Notes under the pieces: model-generated
The model's input: only the letters and a program-made list of their open reading frames with translations
What the model was told of the DNA's origin: nothing
Database searches by the model: none
From: UBA10161 sp964581105
GTDB taxonomy: Archaea; Micrarchaeota; Micrarchaeia; Anstonellales; Anstonellaceae
DNA length: 14,164 nucleotides
Reading direction: 5' to 3'
Assembly (NCBI GenBank): GCA_964581105.1
Contig: CAZOMB010000024.1
Coordinates: 1 to 14,164, forward strand
Made by a program: the position numbers and the translations under genes
Part shown: positions 6,678 through 13,301 of the stretch, piece by piece
How positions within the stretch are numbered: the first letter of the stretch is position 1
Layout: each line of letters starts with the position of its first letter

Positions 6678-9600
6678 CTACATGAAATCTGCAAGGCCTT
6701 TTTGTTTTTCAGGCTCTTCCGTGAATACGCTTTCTATGTCATTCTTCAAAACCTTTATTCTTTGCCTCATGTAAAGCGGCAAATTGTAGCGCTCTGCCAG
6801 TTCCTCTGAGTGCTTGAGGTATTTTTTTATTCCGCCTTTGTAAATTGTCAAAAGAAGCTTTCCTCCGCATTCATTGCATTTTCCTGTGAGTGGCACTCTT
6901 CTGTACTTTCTTTTACAGTCCAGGCACCTGAATTCTTGCTGGGAAAATGAGCGAAGGTTGCCATACAAGTCTGGCAGGAAATGGTGGAGGAGAAGCCTTT
7001 CAGCTGCATCTGCCGCGTCTACTGCGCTGATTTTTTCCTGAAGGGTAAACTGGGCATTTATTTTCTCGTGCATGTCCTTGAATTTTAAGTAAGTGCTTTG
7101 CTTTGGTCCTGAGGAAATTGAGGAGGTTTTGTGAGTGAATGGGAGGGAGCTGTATTGCGAGGGAGTGCCAAGAAGCTTTTTCACTGTGTCAATCTCAAGT
7201 TCAGATGGCTGGGAATACTTGTCAGAAAGCTCATAAAGCGAAAGTGGGTAGGAAGCGCAGCATTCCATTGCATGCGCCTCATCATCAACTTCGCTTGGGT
7301 TTATTTCAGTTGTAAGCACAAGCGGGGCATCCATTGTGCCGCCCCTGGTTGCCGGAAGGAATTTTTTTGAGAAATTCAACAGGCCGTCCATAAGAAGTAT
7401 TACTGTGTCTTCATCTCCATCTGCATTGCGGCGCTTTGCTGTGTGAAAATAGGGATGGCCAAATCCCACGTGTGCTTGGGTAAAGCCTATTATCCTTGCC
7501 AATACCCCTGCAGAAGTGTGAGGCGACAGGCCTATTACCAGCTTTCCAACAAGGTCTTGCTCTGTTTGCAGCTTGTAAAAGGGAGCAAGGCCGTAAAGCT
7601 TGGAAAGCTCGTCATCTATGAATGCTGCAACTGAAAACAGGTATGTTGCGCCTCTTTTTGAAAGAATTATGTCTTGCGGCTTTAGTGCTATTTCCTGGTC
7701 TGGCTTTGAAAGAGGCTTTCCCTGCAAATCTTTTTCATAGCCAAGCTTTTTTGCCTGGTCAATGCTTATGCCTATTTCTGAGGGGCGGAAGTGAGTGAGA
7801 GGTATGTCTGTTGCGTCAAACCTGCAGGTTCCGTCCCTGAATACAAATACCTTGTGCTTTGCGCGCAATATCCCTTTTTCCAATGGCTCAGGCATTTTTG
7901 ACTCTGAGAACATTCCCTCCACACCTTTTACGTCAAGGGCCTCTTCAGGCTTTATGCCGCATTTTTGTGCAGCCCTTTCAAACAATTTCACTATGTCAAT
8001 TGTCCTTTTGTCCCAAAGGTTTGTCCTTGCATTGCACCAGGAGCAGGTTGCAGCCCTTGAGGGCCTTGAGCAGCGCGAGCAGGTGCGCTGCAAAACGCAG
8101 TGGCCTCCGCATATGCAGCCAGTTGAAATTGTTGTGTTGCCGCATGCCCTGCAGCGAAGCTTTGCAATCTCAACATCTATTCCCTGGCCTTCCCTGTCGC
8201 CCCTGGCTTTCATCCTGTTGTATACTTTTGTTACGCTTGCATTTTTGTCAACATGCACTCCGACAGGGAAAAGGGAGTTTACGCTCTTTTTCATTTTTCT
8301 TTCCCTTGCCTTTTCCGGCCTTCCCATCCTTGTCCCTATGTATGTTGGGGCCTTTGGCATTATTTTCATTCCCGATATGTGCTGCAAAAGCTCAAGCACC
8401 GGCTTTTTTTCGTCAAAAAGGGAATCGAATTTCTCGCCTGTTATCTTTTTGTCAACCATTATTCCCATTGTCTTCAAAAGAGCATATGCATGCTCTCCTG
8501 GTATTGTTATTTTGCCTTTTTCAGCTGTGTGTGGAATGCAAAGGTCCTCAAGGACTGATTTTGCAGGGGATGACTCAAGCTCAAAGCCATTTAGCTTAAG
8601 TATCCCGTAATGCGGCTTTCCTGTTTTGAGCCATATTGCAAGCTCGCGAAGCTGGTCATGGTCTATGTCATGCCAAAAGTATGTATAGCGGGGGTGCAAG
8701 GCAAGCTTTTTTCTCCTGCAAAGTGAAACAGCCTCACCTGCAGACAAGTCGTGCTTTACTCCTTTTACCCCTGCTTTTTCTGCCTCAAGCTCAAAGCGCT
8801 CTTCACACCATGCACAAGGGAGAAGAGGGTGGTTTGATTTTATGAAATCGCCTGCTGAGATCAATAAATCGCCAAGGAAAAGTATTTTTGCAGTTTTTGG
8901 CAGCAAGTCCTGTGCCTGCTCTGAAGAAGTCAGCTCAACCACTGAGCCGTCCTTTAGCTTTACTATTGGGCCAAGTATTGAGTCGCAGGGAGTAACAACA
9001 CAGCTTTTTCCAGGCCTTTCAATTTTCATCTGTGTCCCTATTGCAAGAAATGAGTCCAAGGCAACCATTGAAGCAGGGTGCACTGCTTTTCCCATTATTC
9101 CTGTTGCCCTTGTCCTGCCATAGCGCAGCCTCCAGCCTCCTTTTGCTGATGGGTATGAGAATATTGCCCTTCCTGCAACTGACTCCTCAAGGTACCTGAA
9201 GTTTGGCTTTGGCTGGAAGCTGCCTTCTTTTCTTGCCACTTTTACAAGCTTTTCAATCCAGCCCCAGTCAAGCTTGATTTTTTTTGTGTACTTGTTTACT
9301 TTTGCAGCCTTTTGTGCTATTCCTTCGCATATTACCAAGGCAATGCCGCTTCGTACCCTGTTTGTTGGCACTTCTTTCATGTCCCTGTGAACTGCCACTT
9401 CATGCACTTCTGTCGGGTCGCCGTCTATGCAAACCGGGCAGCTTTTTACTATATGCCTTATGTCATCATCAGGTGGCTTGTACTGAAGGTGGGCTGAGCG
9501 GCTTCCATAAACCCCTATTTCCTCAACATACCTTTCAATCAAAGTTTCTGTTGGCCTGAAATCCCCCACTCCTAATTCCCTTCTTGCAACATCCCCCAAT

Positions 9601-10094
9601 ACAACTGCAAGAGCCTGTATTGTTGCGCCAGCAGACCTTATTGGGCCTGCAAAAAAGATTGCCAAATAATCGCTGCCGTCAGGGTTTTGCCTTATTTCAA
9701 ACTTGCTTATCCCTTCTGTTGGAGCTACCAAAACGCCTTCTGTGAGTATTCCAACCCCTGTTCTTACAGCCTGCCCAATCAGGTTTTGCTTTTTTCCCTT
9801 TATCTTTTCAAGACCTGGCATTTGGGCTGCAACTATTTTTTTCACAACAATATGGGCAATTGTCTGCCTGCTTTTTCCCTCTTTTTCAAGCGAGCGTATA
9901 ACTTCCTGTATTCCTGGGGGGCCGACTATCCCCTCAACCCTTGCTGCAACGTCTGATGCCTGAGTTATCTCAACATCAAGGGACGGATCAAACTTTTGCT
10001 GCCTTGCCTTTTCTGCCACAGAATAAGCCTGGTCAAGCTCTTTTTTCATTAAGGCAAAGTATTGCTTGATTTCATCTGTTTTTTCAGGTTCCAT
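6678..10094 (-). CDS. polC: DNA polymerase D large subunit DP2 (catalytic), uninterrupted
   Basis: Catalytic subunit of the archaeal replicative polymerase PolD, 1138 aa, a normal length for an intein-free DP2. The N-terminus carries the DP2 signature region (GIVGPPGIQEVIR near residue 57; FFAGPIRSAGATIQALAVVLGD at about 147-168). The catalytic acidic motif is NADGD (890-894) inside AKRRNADGDEDTVILLMDG, which in some Thermococcales is a site split by an intein; here it is intact. Zinc-binding clusters lie at about 648-687 (CRAC, CICGGHC, CSRC, CSWC) and at 1057-1076 (CLDC...CNEC). The extreme C-terminus QKGLADFM fits a PCNA-interacting PIP box (QxxLxxF). The ATG directly follows the DP1 stop (TAAATG), with GGGTG inside the DP1 end as ribosome-binding site. 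With DP1 it forms the PolD holoenzyme at replication forks. It converges with protein C. Confidence 0.97.
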   Translation of the reverse strand: MEPEKTDEIKQYFALMKKELDQAYSVAEKARQQKFDPSLDVEITQASDVAARVEGIVGPPGIQEVIRSLEKEGKSRQTIAHIVVKKIVAAQMPGLEKIKGKKQNLIGQAVRTGVGILTEGVLVAPTEGISKFEIRQNPDGSDYLAIFFAGPIRSAGATIQALAVVLGDVARRELGVGDFRPTETLIERYVEEIGVYGSRSAHLQYKPPDDDIRHIVKSCPVCIDGDPTEVHEVAVHRDMKEVPTNRVRSGIALVICEGIAQKAAKVNKYTKKIKLDWGWIEKLVKVARKEGSFQPKPNFRYLEESVAGRAIFSYPSAKGGWRLRYGRTRATGIMGKAVHPASMVALDSFLAIGTQMKIERPGKSCVVTPCDSILGPIVKLKDGSVVELTSSEQAQDLLPKTAKILFLGDLLISAGDFIKSNHPLLPCAWCEERFELEAEKAGVKGVKHDLSAGEAVSLCRRKKLALHPRYTYFWHDIDHDQLRELAIWLKTGKPHYGILKLNGFELESSPAKSVLEDLCIPHTAEKGKITIPGEHAYALLKTMGIMVDKKITGEKFDSLFDEKKPVLELLQHISGMKIMPKAPTYIGTRMGRPEKARERKMKKSVNSLFPVGVHVDKNASVTKVYNRMKARGDREGQGIDVEIAKLRCRACGNTTISTGCICGGHCVLQRTCSRCSRPSRAATCSWCNARTNLWDKRTIDIVKLFERAAQKCGIKPEEALDVKGVEGMFSESKMPEPLEKGILRAKHKVFVFRDGTCRFDATDIPLTHFRPSEIGISIDQAKKLGYEKDLQGKPLSKPDQEIALKPQDIILSKRGATYLFSVAAFIDDELSKLYGLAPFYKLQTEQDLVGKLVIGLSPHTSAGVLARIIGFTQAHVGFGHPYFHTAKRRNADGDEDTVILLMDGLLNFSKKFLPATRGGTMDAPLVLTTEINPSEVDDEAHAMECCASYPLSLYELSDKYSQPSELEIDTVKKLLGTPSQYSSLPFTHKTSSISSGPKQSTYLKFKDMHEKINAQFTLQEKISAVDAADAAERLLLHHFLPDLYGNLRSFSQQEFRCLDCKRKYRRVPLTGKCNECGGKLLLTIYKGGIKKYLKHSEELAERYNLPLYMRQRIKVLKNDIESVFTEEPEKQKGLADFM

Positions 10095-11540
10095 TTATGC
10101 ACCCATAAAGCTTATGTGGTGAAGCTTTGCTTTTTTTGCCTCAAGTACAGGAACAATGCCAGGGGTTGGCAAATGCCCAACCCTTACCTGGTAATCTGTC
10201 CTGTCCTGGAAAGTTCCGCTGTTCACAAGCAAGGTTCCCCTGTAAAGCATGTACCCGTTCTTGTGAACATGACCCATGTGAACTATGTCTGGCTCTTTGT
10301 CAATAACCAGGTAGTCATTTTCTTCTGGCACAATAACATTGTCGCCATAAATAGGGGAAAGGTGCCTTCTTTTCATAAGCTCCATCATTGCATCTTCTGG
10401 CTTTGAGTAGCTAAGCCCGCTCATTCCTGCTATTATGGAATCCAAGGATGCTCCATGGTATAAAAGATGCTTTAGCCCCTCTATTTCAATATTTGACGGG
10501 TTTCCCAACCTTACAACCTCTGACTTCATGAGGTCATTTGCTATGCATGGCTGCGGCTCTGCTTTTCTTACTGCATCATGGTTACCAGGCACAACCACAA
10601 CTGTTATGTAATCAGGTATTTCCTCAAGCGCCTTGTCAAAAAGCTCATATTGCTTGTAAATGTCCTTTACTGCCAACTCCTGCTCTTGCCCTGGGTAAAT
10701 GCCAATTCCGTCAACTATGTCCCCGCAAACAAGCAAATATTTTACCTTTCCTGCAAGCTCCTGCCTTCCTTCAGAGCCATTCAGCCAGCTTGAAAAGCGT
10801 GAAAACTCCTTTTCAAGGAATTTCTTGCTTCCAAAGTGAAGGTCAGATATATAGGCAATTGCAAGGTCTTTTTCTGTTTTTTTCTGCTCTTTTGCTATTG
10901 GCATCTCAGGCCAGGTGATTGTATCTGATATGAAAAGAGCATCAGCGTTTTTGCCGTCAAATGCAACTATGTCATCAACAAGCAGCCTTGCAATTGACTT
11001 AAAGCCGTCTGTGTCCTTTGGTATTACCACTTTTGCAGCGCCTGTCTCATCCTCTACCCCAAGCAGATAGTTTCCCTTTTTTGTCATCCTTTTCCCTGAA
11101 ACCATTGCAATGAGCCTGACCTTTGAGCCTTGGGTTGCTTTTAGCCTGTCTGCAGTCACAATCGGGTTTGGGGTTATCCTTCCCCTCAGCACTTTTGATA
11201 TCCTTTCAAAGCGGTTTCTGAAATGCGCAACAAAATCCTCAAGCTTCCCTGTGCACTTTGACTTTCCTGTCACATCTGAGCTTCCAATTACATGAAAGTC
11301 TGCTTCATATTCTTTTGCAATTGGCTTGAAGTCAGGCGACCTGCTCACAGTTGCCTGCACAGGTATTTTTTCATCCTCAGCCATAAAGCTTTCAATCATT
11401 TCTTTTGCCACAAAAAGAGAGCCTGATGAGATTATCTTGCTAATCACAAGTTCATCAATTTCATTTTTCTCAAGAAATTCATAGGCCTCTGGGGTGAGCC
11501 TTATGTTTTTTTCATAAATCAGCTTTATGTCTTTCTTCAA
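10095..11540 (-). CDS. polB: DNA polymerase D small subunit DP1 (3'-5' exonuclease)
   Basis: Proofreading and structural subunit of PolD, 481 aa. The order is a short helical N-terminal region (about 1-60), an OB fold (about 125-210, with GNYLLGVEDETGAAKVVIP) and a calcineurin-like phosphoesterase domain (about 225-481). Metal-binding motifs are all present: SDLHFGS (232-238), GDIVDG (273-278), GNHD (319-322), YHG with H362, and GHVH (423-426), so 3'-5' exonuclease activity should be intact. It is shorter than Pyrococcus DP1 (about 600 aa) because the N-terminal part is reduced. The start is TTG at 11540, chosen because GGTGAT lies exactly three bases upstream, the same spacing as in the 343-810 gene. 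It sits between UPF0147 and polC on the same strand, in an apparent operon. Confidence 0.95.
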   Translation of the reverse strand: MKKDIKLIYEKNIRLTPEAYEFLEKNEIDELVISKIISSGSLFVAKEMIESFMAEDEKIPVQATVSRSPDFKPIAKEYEADFHVIGSSDVTGKSKCTGKLEDFVAHFRNRFERISKVLRGRITPNPIVTADRLKATQGSKVRLIAMVSGKRMTKKGNYLLGVEDETGAAKVVIPKDTDGFKSIARLLVDDIVAFDGKNADALFISDTITWPEMPIAKEQKKTEKDLAIAYISDLHFGSKKFLEKEFSRFSSWLNGSEGRQELAGKVKYLLVCGDIVDGIGIYPGQEQELAVKDIYKQYELFDKALEEIPDYITVVVVPGNHDAVRKAEPQPCIANDLMKSEVVRLGNPSNIEIEGLKHLLYHGASLDSIIAGMSGLSYSKPEDAMMELMKRRHLSPIYGDNVIVPEENDYLVIDKEPDIVHMGHVHKNGYMLYRGTLLVNSGTFQDRTDYQVRVGHLPTPGIVPVLEAKKAKLHHISFMGA

Positions 11541-11543
11541 GAA

Positions 11544-11549
11544 ATCACC
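11544..11549 (-). promoter_or_regulatory. Ribosome-binding site supporting the TTG start of polB
   Basis: GGTGAT on the minus strand, followed by TTC and then TTG AAG AAA. The match to the archaeal 16S 3' end and the three-base spacing repeat those of the ATG-start gene at 343-810, which favours the TTG as the real start. Confidence 0.6.
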
Positions 11550-11621
11550 AATCTGCCTTAATGCCTAATTCGGCAGGCAGAGTTGCTGTCCTTCAACGGA
11601 ACCTTGCTCCACAAGGCCCCA

Positions 11622-11873
11622 TCAATTTGTCTTTATTGACTCAAGCGCTGACAATATTGTCCATATCTGGGTCCTGGCATGCATTGGCATGTTTATGTCT
11701 TCACTTATTGCTTCAATTGAATAGACTGCTGCGCCCACTCTAGTTGAAAGTTCTTCTGGACCTTTGAGCTTTTCCTTTGCCTCTGCAAGCGCCCTTCTTA
11801 TGTTCTTTGGGACTGATGTATCTGCTGTAACAGCTTCTATGAGCTCTATTACTTCTTCGACTTTTGTTTCCAT
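11622..11873 (-). CDS. UPF0147 family protein (83 aa)
   Basis: A small all-helical protein starting METKVEEVIELIEAVTADTS. It carries the family hallmarks DTSVPKNIRRALAEAKEKL (18-36) and NMPMHARTQIWTILSALESI (61-80). UPF0147 proteins are short (about 85-95 aa), conserved across archaea and of unknown function. The frame is open further upstream, but that extension runs into the tRNA gene, so the ATG at 11873 is chosen. GTG two codons upstream (GTG GGC ATG) is a possible alternative start. GGAAGTG precedes it; the SD match is weak. It is the first gene of the UPF0147-polB-polC group; 81 bp separate it from polB without an obvious promoter. A TATA box about 65 bases upstream would serve the whole group. 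Confidence 0.9.
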   Translation of the reverse strand: METKVEEVIELIEAVTADTSVPKNIRRALAEAKEKLKGPEELSTRVGAAVYSIEAISEDINMPMHARTQIWTILSALESIKTN

Positions 11874-11932
11874 GCCCACACTTCCGGCTAAAGGTGTTTT
11901 CCATTGAAAAGCCAACTTCTTAGATAGAGAAG

Positions 11933-11941
11933 ATTTAAATA
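11933..11941 (-). promoter_or_regulatory. TATA box for the UPF0147-polB-polC operon
   Basis: TATTTAAAT on the minus strand, about 60-68 bases before the UPF0147 ATG, predicting a start near 11910 and a leader of about 35-40 nt. It lies just after the T8 tract that probably ends the upstream tRNA transcript. Confidence 0.5.
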
Positions 11942-11948
11942 ACAATTG

Positions 11949-11956
11949 AAAAAAAA
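11949..11956 (-). terminator. T8 tract, likely terminator of the tRNA-Arg transcript
   Basis: Eight consecutive T on the minus strand, downstream of the tRNA trailer and its hairpins. Oligo-T alone can terminate archaeal RNA polymerase. Position between the tRNA and the next TATA box supports this. Confidence 0.55.
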
Positions 11957-11958
11957 CA

Positions 11959-11971
11959 GGCCCGATGGGAT
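11959..11971. repeat. 13-nt copy of the tRNA-Arg 3' end
   Basis: GGCCCGATGGGAT is identical to 12044-12056, which covers the 3' acceptor strand and 3' T-stem of the tRNA gene. The copies are 85 bp apart in direct orientation. This may be a remnant of recombination at the tRNA end or a local duplication. Confidence 0.6.
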
Positions 11972-11974
11972 GGA

Positions 11975-11992
11975 GCAAACCACTGAGTTTGC
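11975..11992. repeat. Inverted repeat, 6-bp stem
   Basis: GCAAAC (11975-11980) and GTTTGC (11987-11992) with the six-base loop CACTGA, in the tRNA trailer region. It is one of two adjacent perfect hairpins. Confidence 0.55.
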
Positions 11993-11998
11993 GACAGA

Positions 11999-12016
11999 TT
12001 TGGCGCTTGCGCCAAA
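11999..12016. repeat. Inverted repeat, 8-bp stem
   Basis: TTTGGCGC and GCGCCAAA are perfectly complementary around a two-base TT centre. On the minus strand this lies 26 bases after the tRNA 3' end. Together with the preceding hairpin it may shape the trailer or assist termination before the T8 tract. Confidence 0.6.
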
Positions 12017-12041
12017 CATCGGCACGTTGAACGAAGTGAAA

Positions 12042-12249
12042 CGGGCCCGATGGGATTTGAACCCACGACCAACAGATTTCTTCACCACCGCCATACTCTT
12101 TTGCAACGCGGGGGTGAACCCCTTCAGAGAATCCATCCAGCGAACTTCGGTCGCCGTCCGGGGATGAACCCTCAAGGGGAAGCATATGACATGCATATGC
12201 CCCTTAGGGTTAGAAGTCTGCTGCGCTATCCAGGCTGCGCCACGGGCCC
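12042..12249 (-). tRNA. tRNA-Arg (anticodon TCT) with a 133-nt intron
   Basis: All arms fold. Acceptor GGGCCCG pairs with CGGGCCC, with discriminator G (12042). The D arm is GCGC/GCGC with loop AGCCTGGATA. The anticodon stem GCAGA/TCTGT closes the loop CTTCTAA with anticodon TCT (12214-12212). The variable loop is TGGTC. The T arm is GTGGG-TTCAAAT-CCCAT. The mature form is 75 nt; CCA is not encoded. The intron (12078-12210) interrupts at the canonical archaeal position 37/38. A bulge-helix-bulge is visible: CTTC pairs with GAAG, flanked by 3-nt bulges TAA and AAA, with cuts at TA^A and AA^A. The inner helix is weak (first pair C-T), so this is a relaxed BHB. The anticodon reads AGA and, in part, AGG codons. 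Transcription probably starts from the TATA box shared with nth. Confidence 0.95.
12078..12210 (-). other. tRNA-Arg intron (BHB-spliced)
   Basis: This 133-nt intron should be cut by the archaeal splicing endonuclease. It starts with a long near-perfect hairpin (12168-12210): ACCCT..AGGGT, AAGGGG..CCCCTT and GCATATG..CATATGC around a five-base loop. Further in are GGGGTTCACCCC and GCGACCGAAGTTCGC hairpins. It has no homing-endonuclease reading frame. I could not identify a C/D or H/ACA guide signature with confidence. Confidence 0.8.
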
Positions 12250-12273
12250 GTGCTCTTAGTTGCCTCTCAAATA

Positions 12274-12281
12274 CTTATAAA
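12274..12281. promoter_or_regulatory. Shared bidirectional TATA box (tRNA-Arg / nth)
   Basis: CTTATAAA on the plus strand reads TTTATAAG on the minus strand. The core centre (about 12277.5) is about 28 bp from the tRNA 5' end (12249) and about 27 bp from the nth ATG (12304). It is the only TATA-like element in the 54-bp gap, so one box probably serves both directions, and the nth mRNA would be nearly leaderless. Confidence 0.6.
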
Positions 12282-12303
12282 GCATAAAGGACAATTTCCC
12301 AAT

Positions 12304-12969
12304 ATGCCTGAATCTTCTTCAGCAAAGAAAAACAGGGCCTTTGCAATACTAAAAGGCCTGAAAAGGCAGTATCCGACCGCAAAATGCTCCTTAAATTACA
12401 AAAGCCCGGTTCAGCTCCTTGTTTCAACTGTATTGTCAGCACAGTGCACTGACAAAAGGGTGAATATGACTACTCCTGCTCTTTTTTCCCGTTACAAAAC
12501 TGCCAAAGCATTTGCAGAGGCAGATATCAAAGAGCTTGAGGGGCTAATAAAGTCTACTGGATTTTACAGGAACAAGGCAAAGAACATAAAGGCAGCTTGC
12601 AGGATTATTGTAAATGAGCACAAGGGACAAGTCCCTAAAACCATGGAAAAAATGCTTCAATTGCCAGGGGTTGCAAGAAAAACAGCAAATATTGTGCTTG
12701 GAAATGCCTATGGAGTAATTGAGGGAATACCTGTTGATACACATGCAATCAGGATAAGCCGGCTTTTAGGGCTTACAAAAAGCCGCAACCCAGTTATAAT
12801 TGAAAGGGATTTAATGAAGCTTCTGCCAAAAAAGGAATGGTGCAATATGTCAGACCTGTTTGTTCACCATGGAAGGGCAATTTGCATTGCAAGAAGGCCG
12901 GTTTGCAGCAAATGCCCTGTTTCAAACTTGTGCCCAAAAAATGGGTTGAGGAAAAGCGAGATGAGGTAA
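12304..12969 (+). CDS. nth: Endonuclease III (DNA glycosylase/AP lyase)
   Basis: Base-excision-repair enzyme that removes oxidised pyrimidines and nicks at AP sites; 221 aa. The helix-hairpin-helix LPGVARKTANIVLG (120-133) contains the catalytic lysine K126, and VDTHAIR (144-150) contains the catalytic aspartate D145. The 4Fe-4S cluster ligands are C194, C201, C204 and C210, in the classic C-x6-C-x2-C-x5-C spacing. The frame continues upstream to a GTG at 12250, but that point abuts the tRNA gene and the extension lies over the TATA box. The ATG at 12304 fits the family N-terminus and sits about 27 bp from the TATA box. No clear Shine-Dalgarno site precedes it, consistent with a leaderless mRNA. 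It is the first gene of a three-gene operon; the next ATG begins one base after its stop. Confidence 0.96.
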   Translation: MPESSSAKKNRAFAILKGLKRQYPTAKCSLNYKSPVQLLVSTVLSAQCTDKRVNMTTPALFSRYKTAKAFAEADIKELEGLIKSTGFYRNKAKNIKAACRIIVNEHKGQVPKTMEKMLQLPGVARKTANIVLGNAYGVIEGIPVDTHAIRISRLLGLTKSRNPVIIERDLMKLLPKKEWCNMSDLFVHHGRAICIARRPVCSKCPVSNLCPKNGLRKSEMR

Positions 12970-12970
12970 T

Positions 12971-13297
12971 ATGGATTGGAAAATTCGTGCAATCTTTCCT
13001 GGGTTGCTCCTGTTTGCTTTGTATAGCCAGGGAGTATCAACTAATCTTCTCCTTATCCTTGCACTATTTTTTGGAATCCTGCTGCTTCTGAGGGATAAAA
13101 TCTGGAAATATTCGGAAAAAACGGCAAAAAACATTCCGCTTTTGCGAAACTGGCCAGCATGGGCACTGTGGATTCTAATTCTTCTCTCGTTTATTACCAT
13201 ATATTATTTGCTAAAGCTGATTATCTTTTCCTTATTAAATTCACTTGGTTTTGATATGGAAGCAGAACTTATGTCTGCACTTAATGTAACAGGGTGA
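12971..13297 (+). CDS. Small three-helix membrane protein
   Basis: 108 aa with hydrophobic segments at about residues 6-22 (RAIFPGLLLFALYSQGV), 25-40 (NLLLILALFFGILLLL) and 64-88 (WALWILILLSFITIYYLL...). A basic stretch between helices 2 and 3 (RDKIWKYSEKTAKN) suggests that loop faces the cytoplasm. I do not recognise the family. Its ATG begins one base after the nth stop, and the ribosome-binding site GAGGT lies inside the last nth codons; the next gene starts four bases after its own stop. Translation is therefore likely coupled through nth, this gene and the phosphoesterase gene. Whether it takes part in repair is unknown; the link is positional only. Confidence 0.75.
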   Translation: MDWKIRAIFPGLLLFALYSQGVSTNLLLILALFFGILLLLRDKIWKYSEKTAKNIPLLRNWPAWALWILILLSFITIYYLLKLIIFSLLNSLGFDMEAELMSALNVTG

Positions 13298-13301
13298 CTC
13301 T

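Noticed and set aside
7795..8610. 271-residue plus-strand reading frame inside polC
   Set aside because: It is antisense to a clearly coding, conserved part of polC, and its translation is low-complexity (Cys/Leu/Phe/Ser rich) without domains. It is a shadow.
11959..12056. A full integrated element at the tRNA-Arg gene
   Set aside because: Only 85 bp separate the repeat copies and there is no integrase; only a remnant or small duplication can be claimed.
11874..12185. N-terminal extension of the UPF0147 frame to 187 aa
   Set aside because: The extension covers the tRNA gene and intron, the T8 tract and the TATA box. UPF0147 proteins are about 85-95 aa, matching the ATG at 11873.
12250..12303. 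Upstream GTG start for nth
   Set aside because: It would include the shared promoter and start at the tRNA boundary; the added residues do not match the family.
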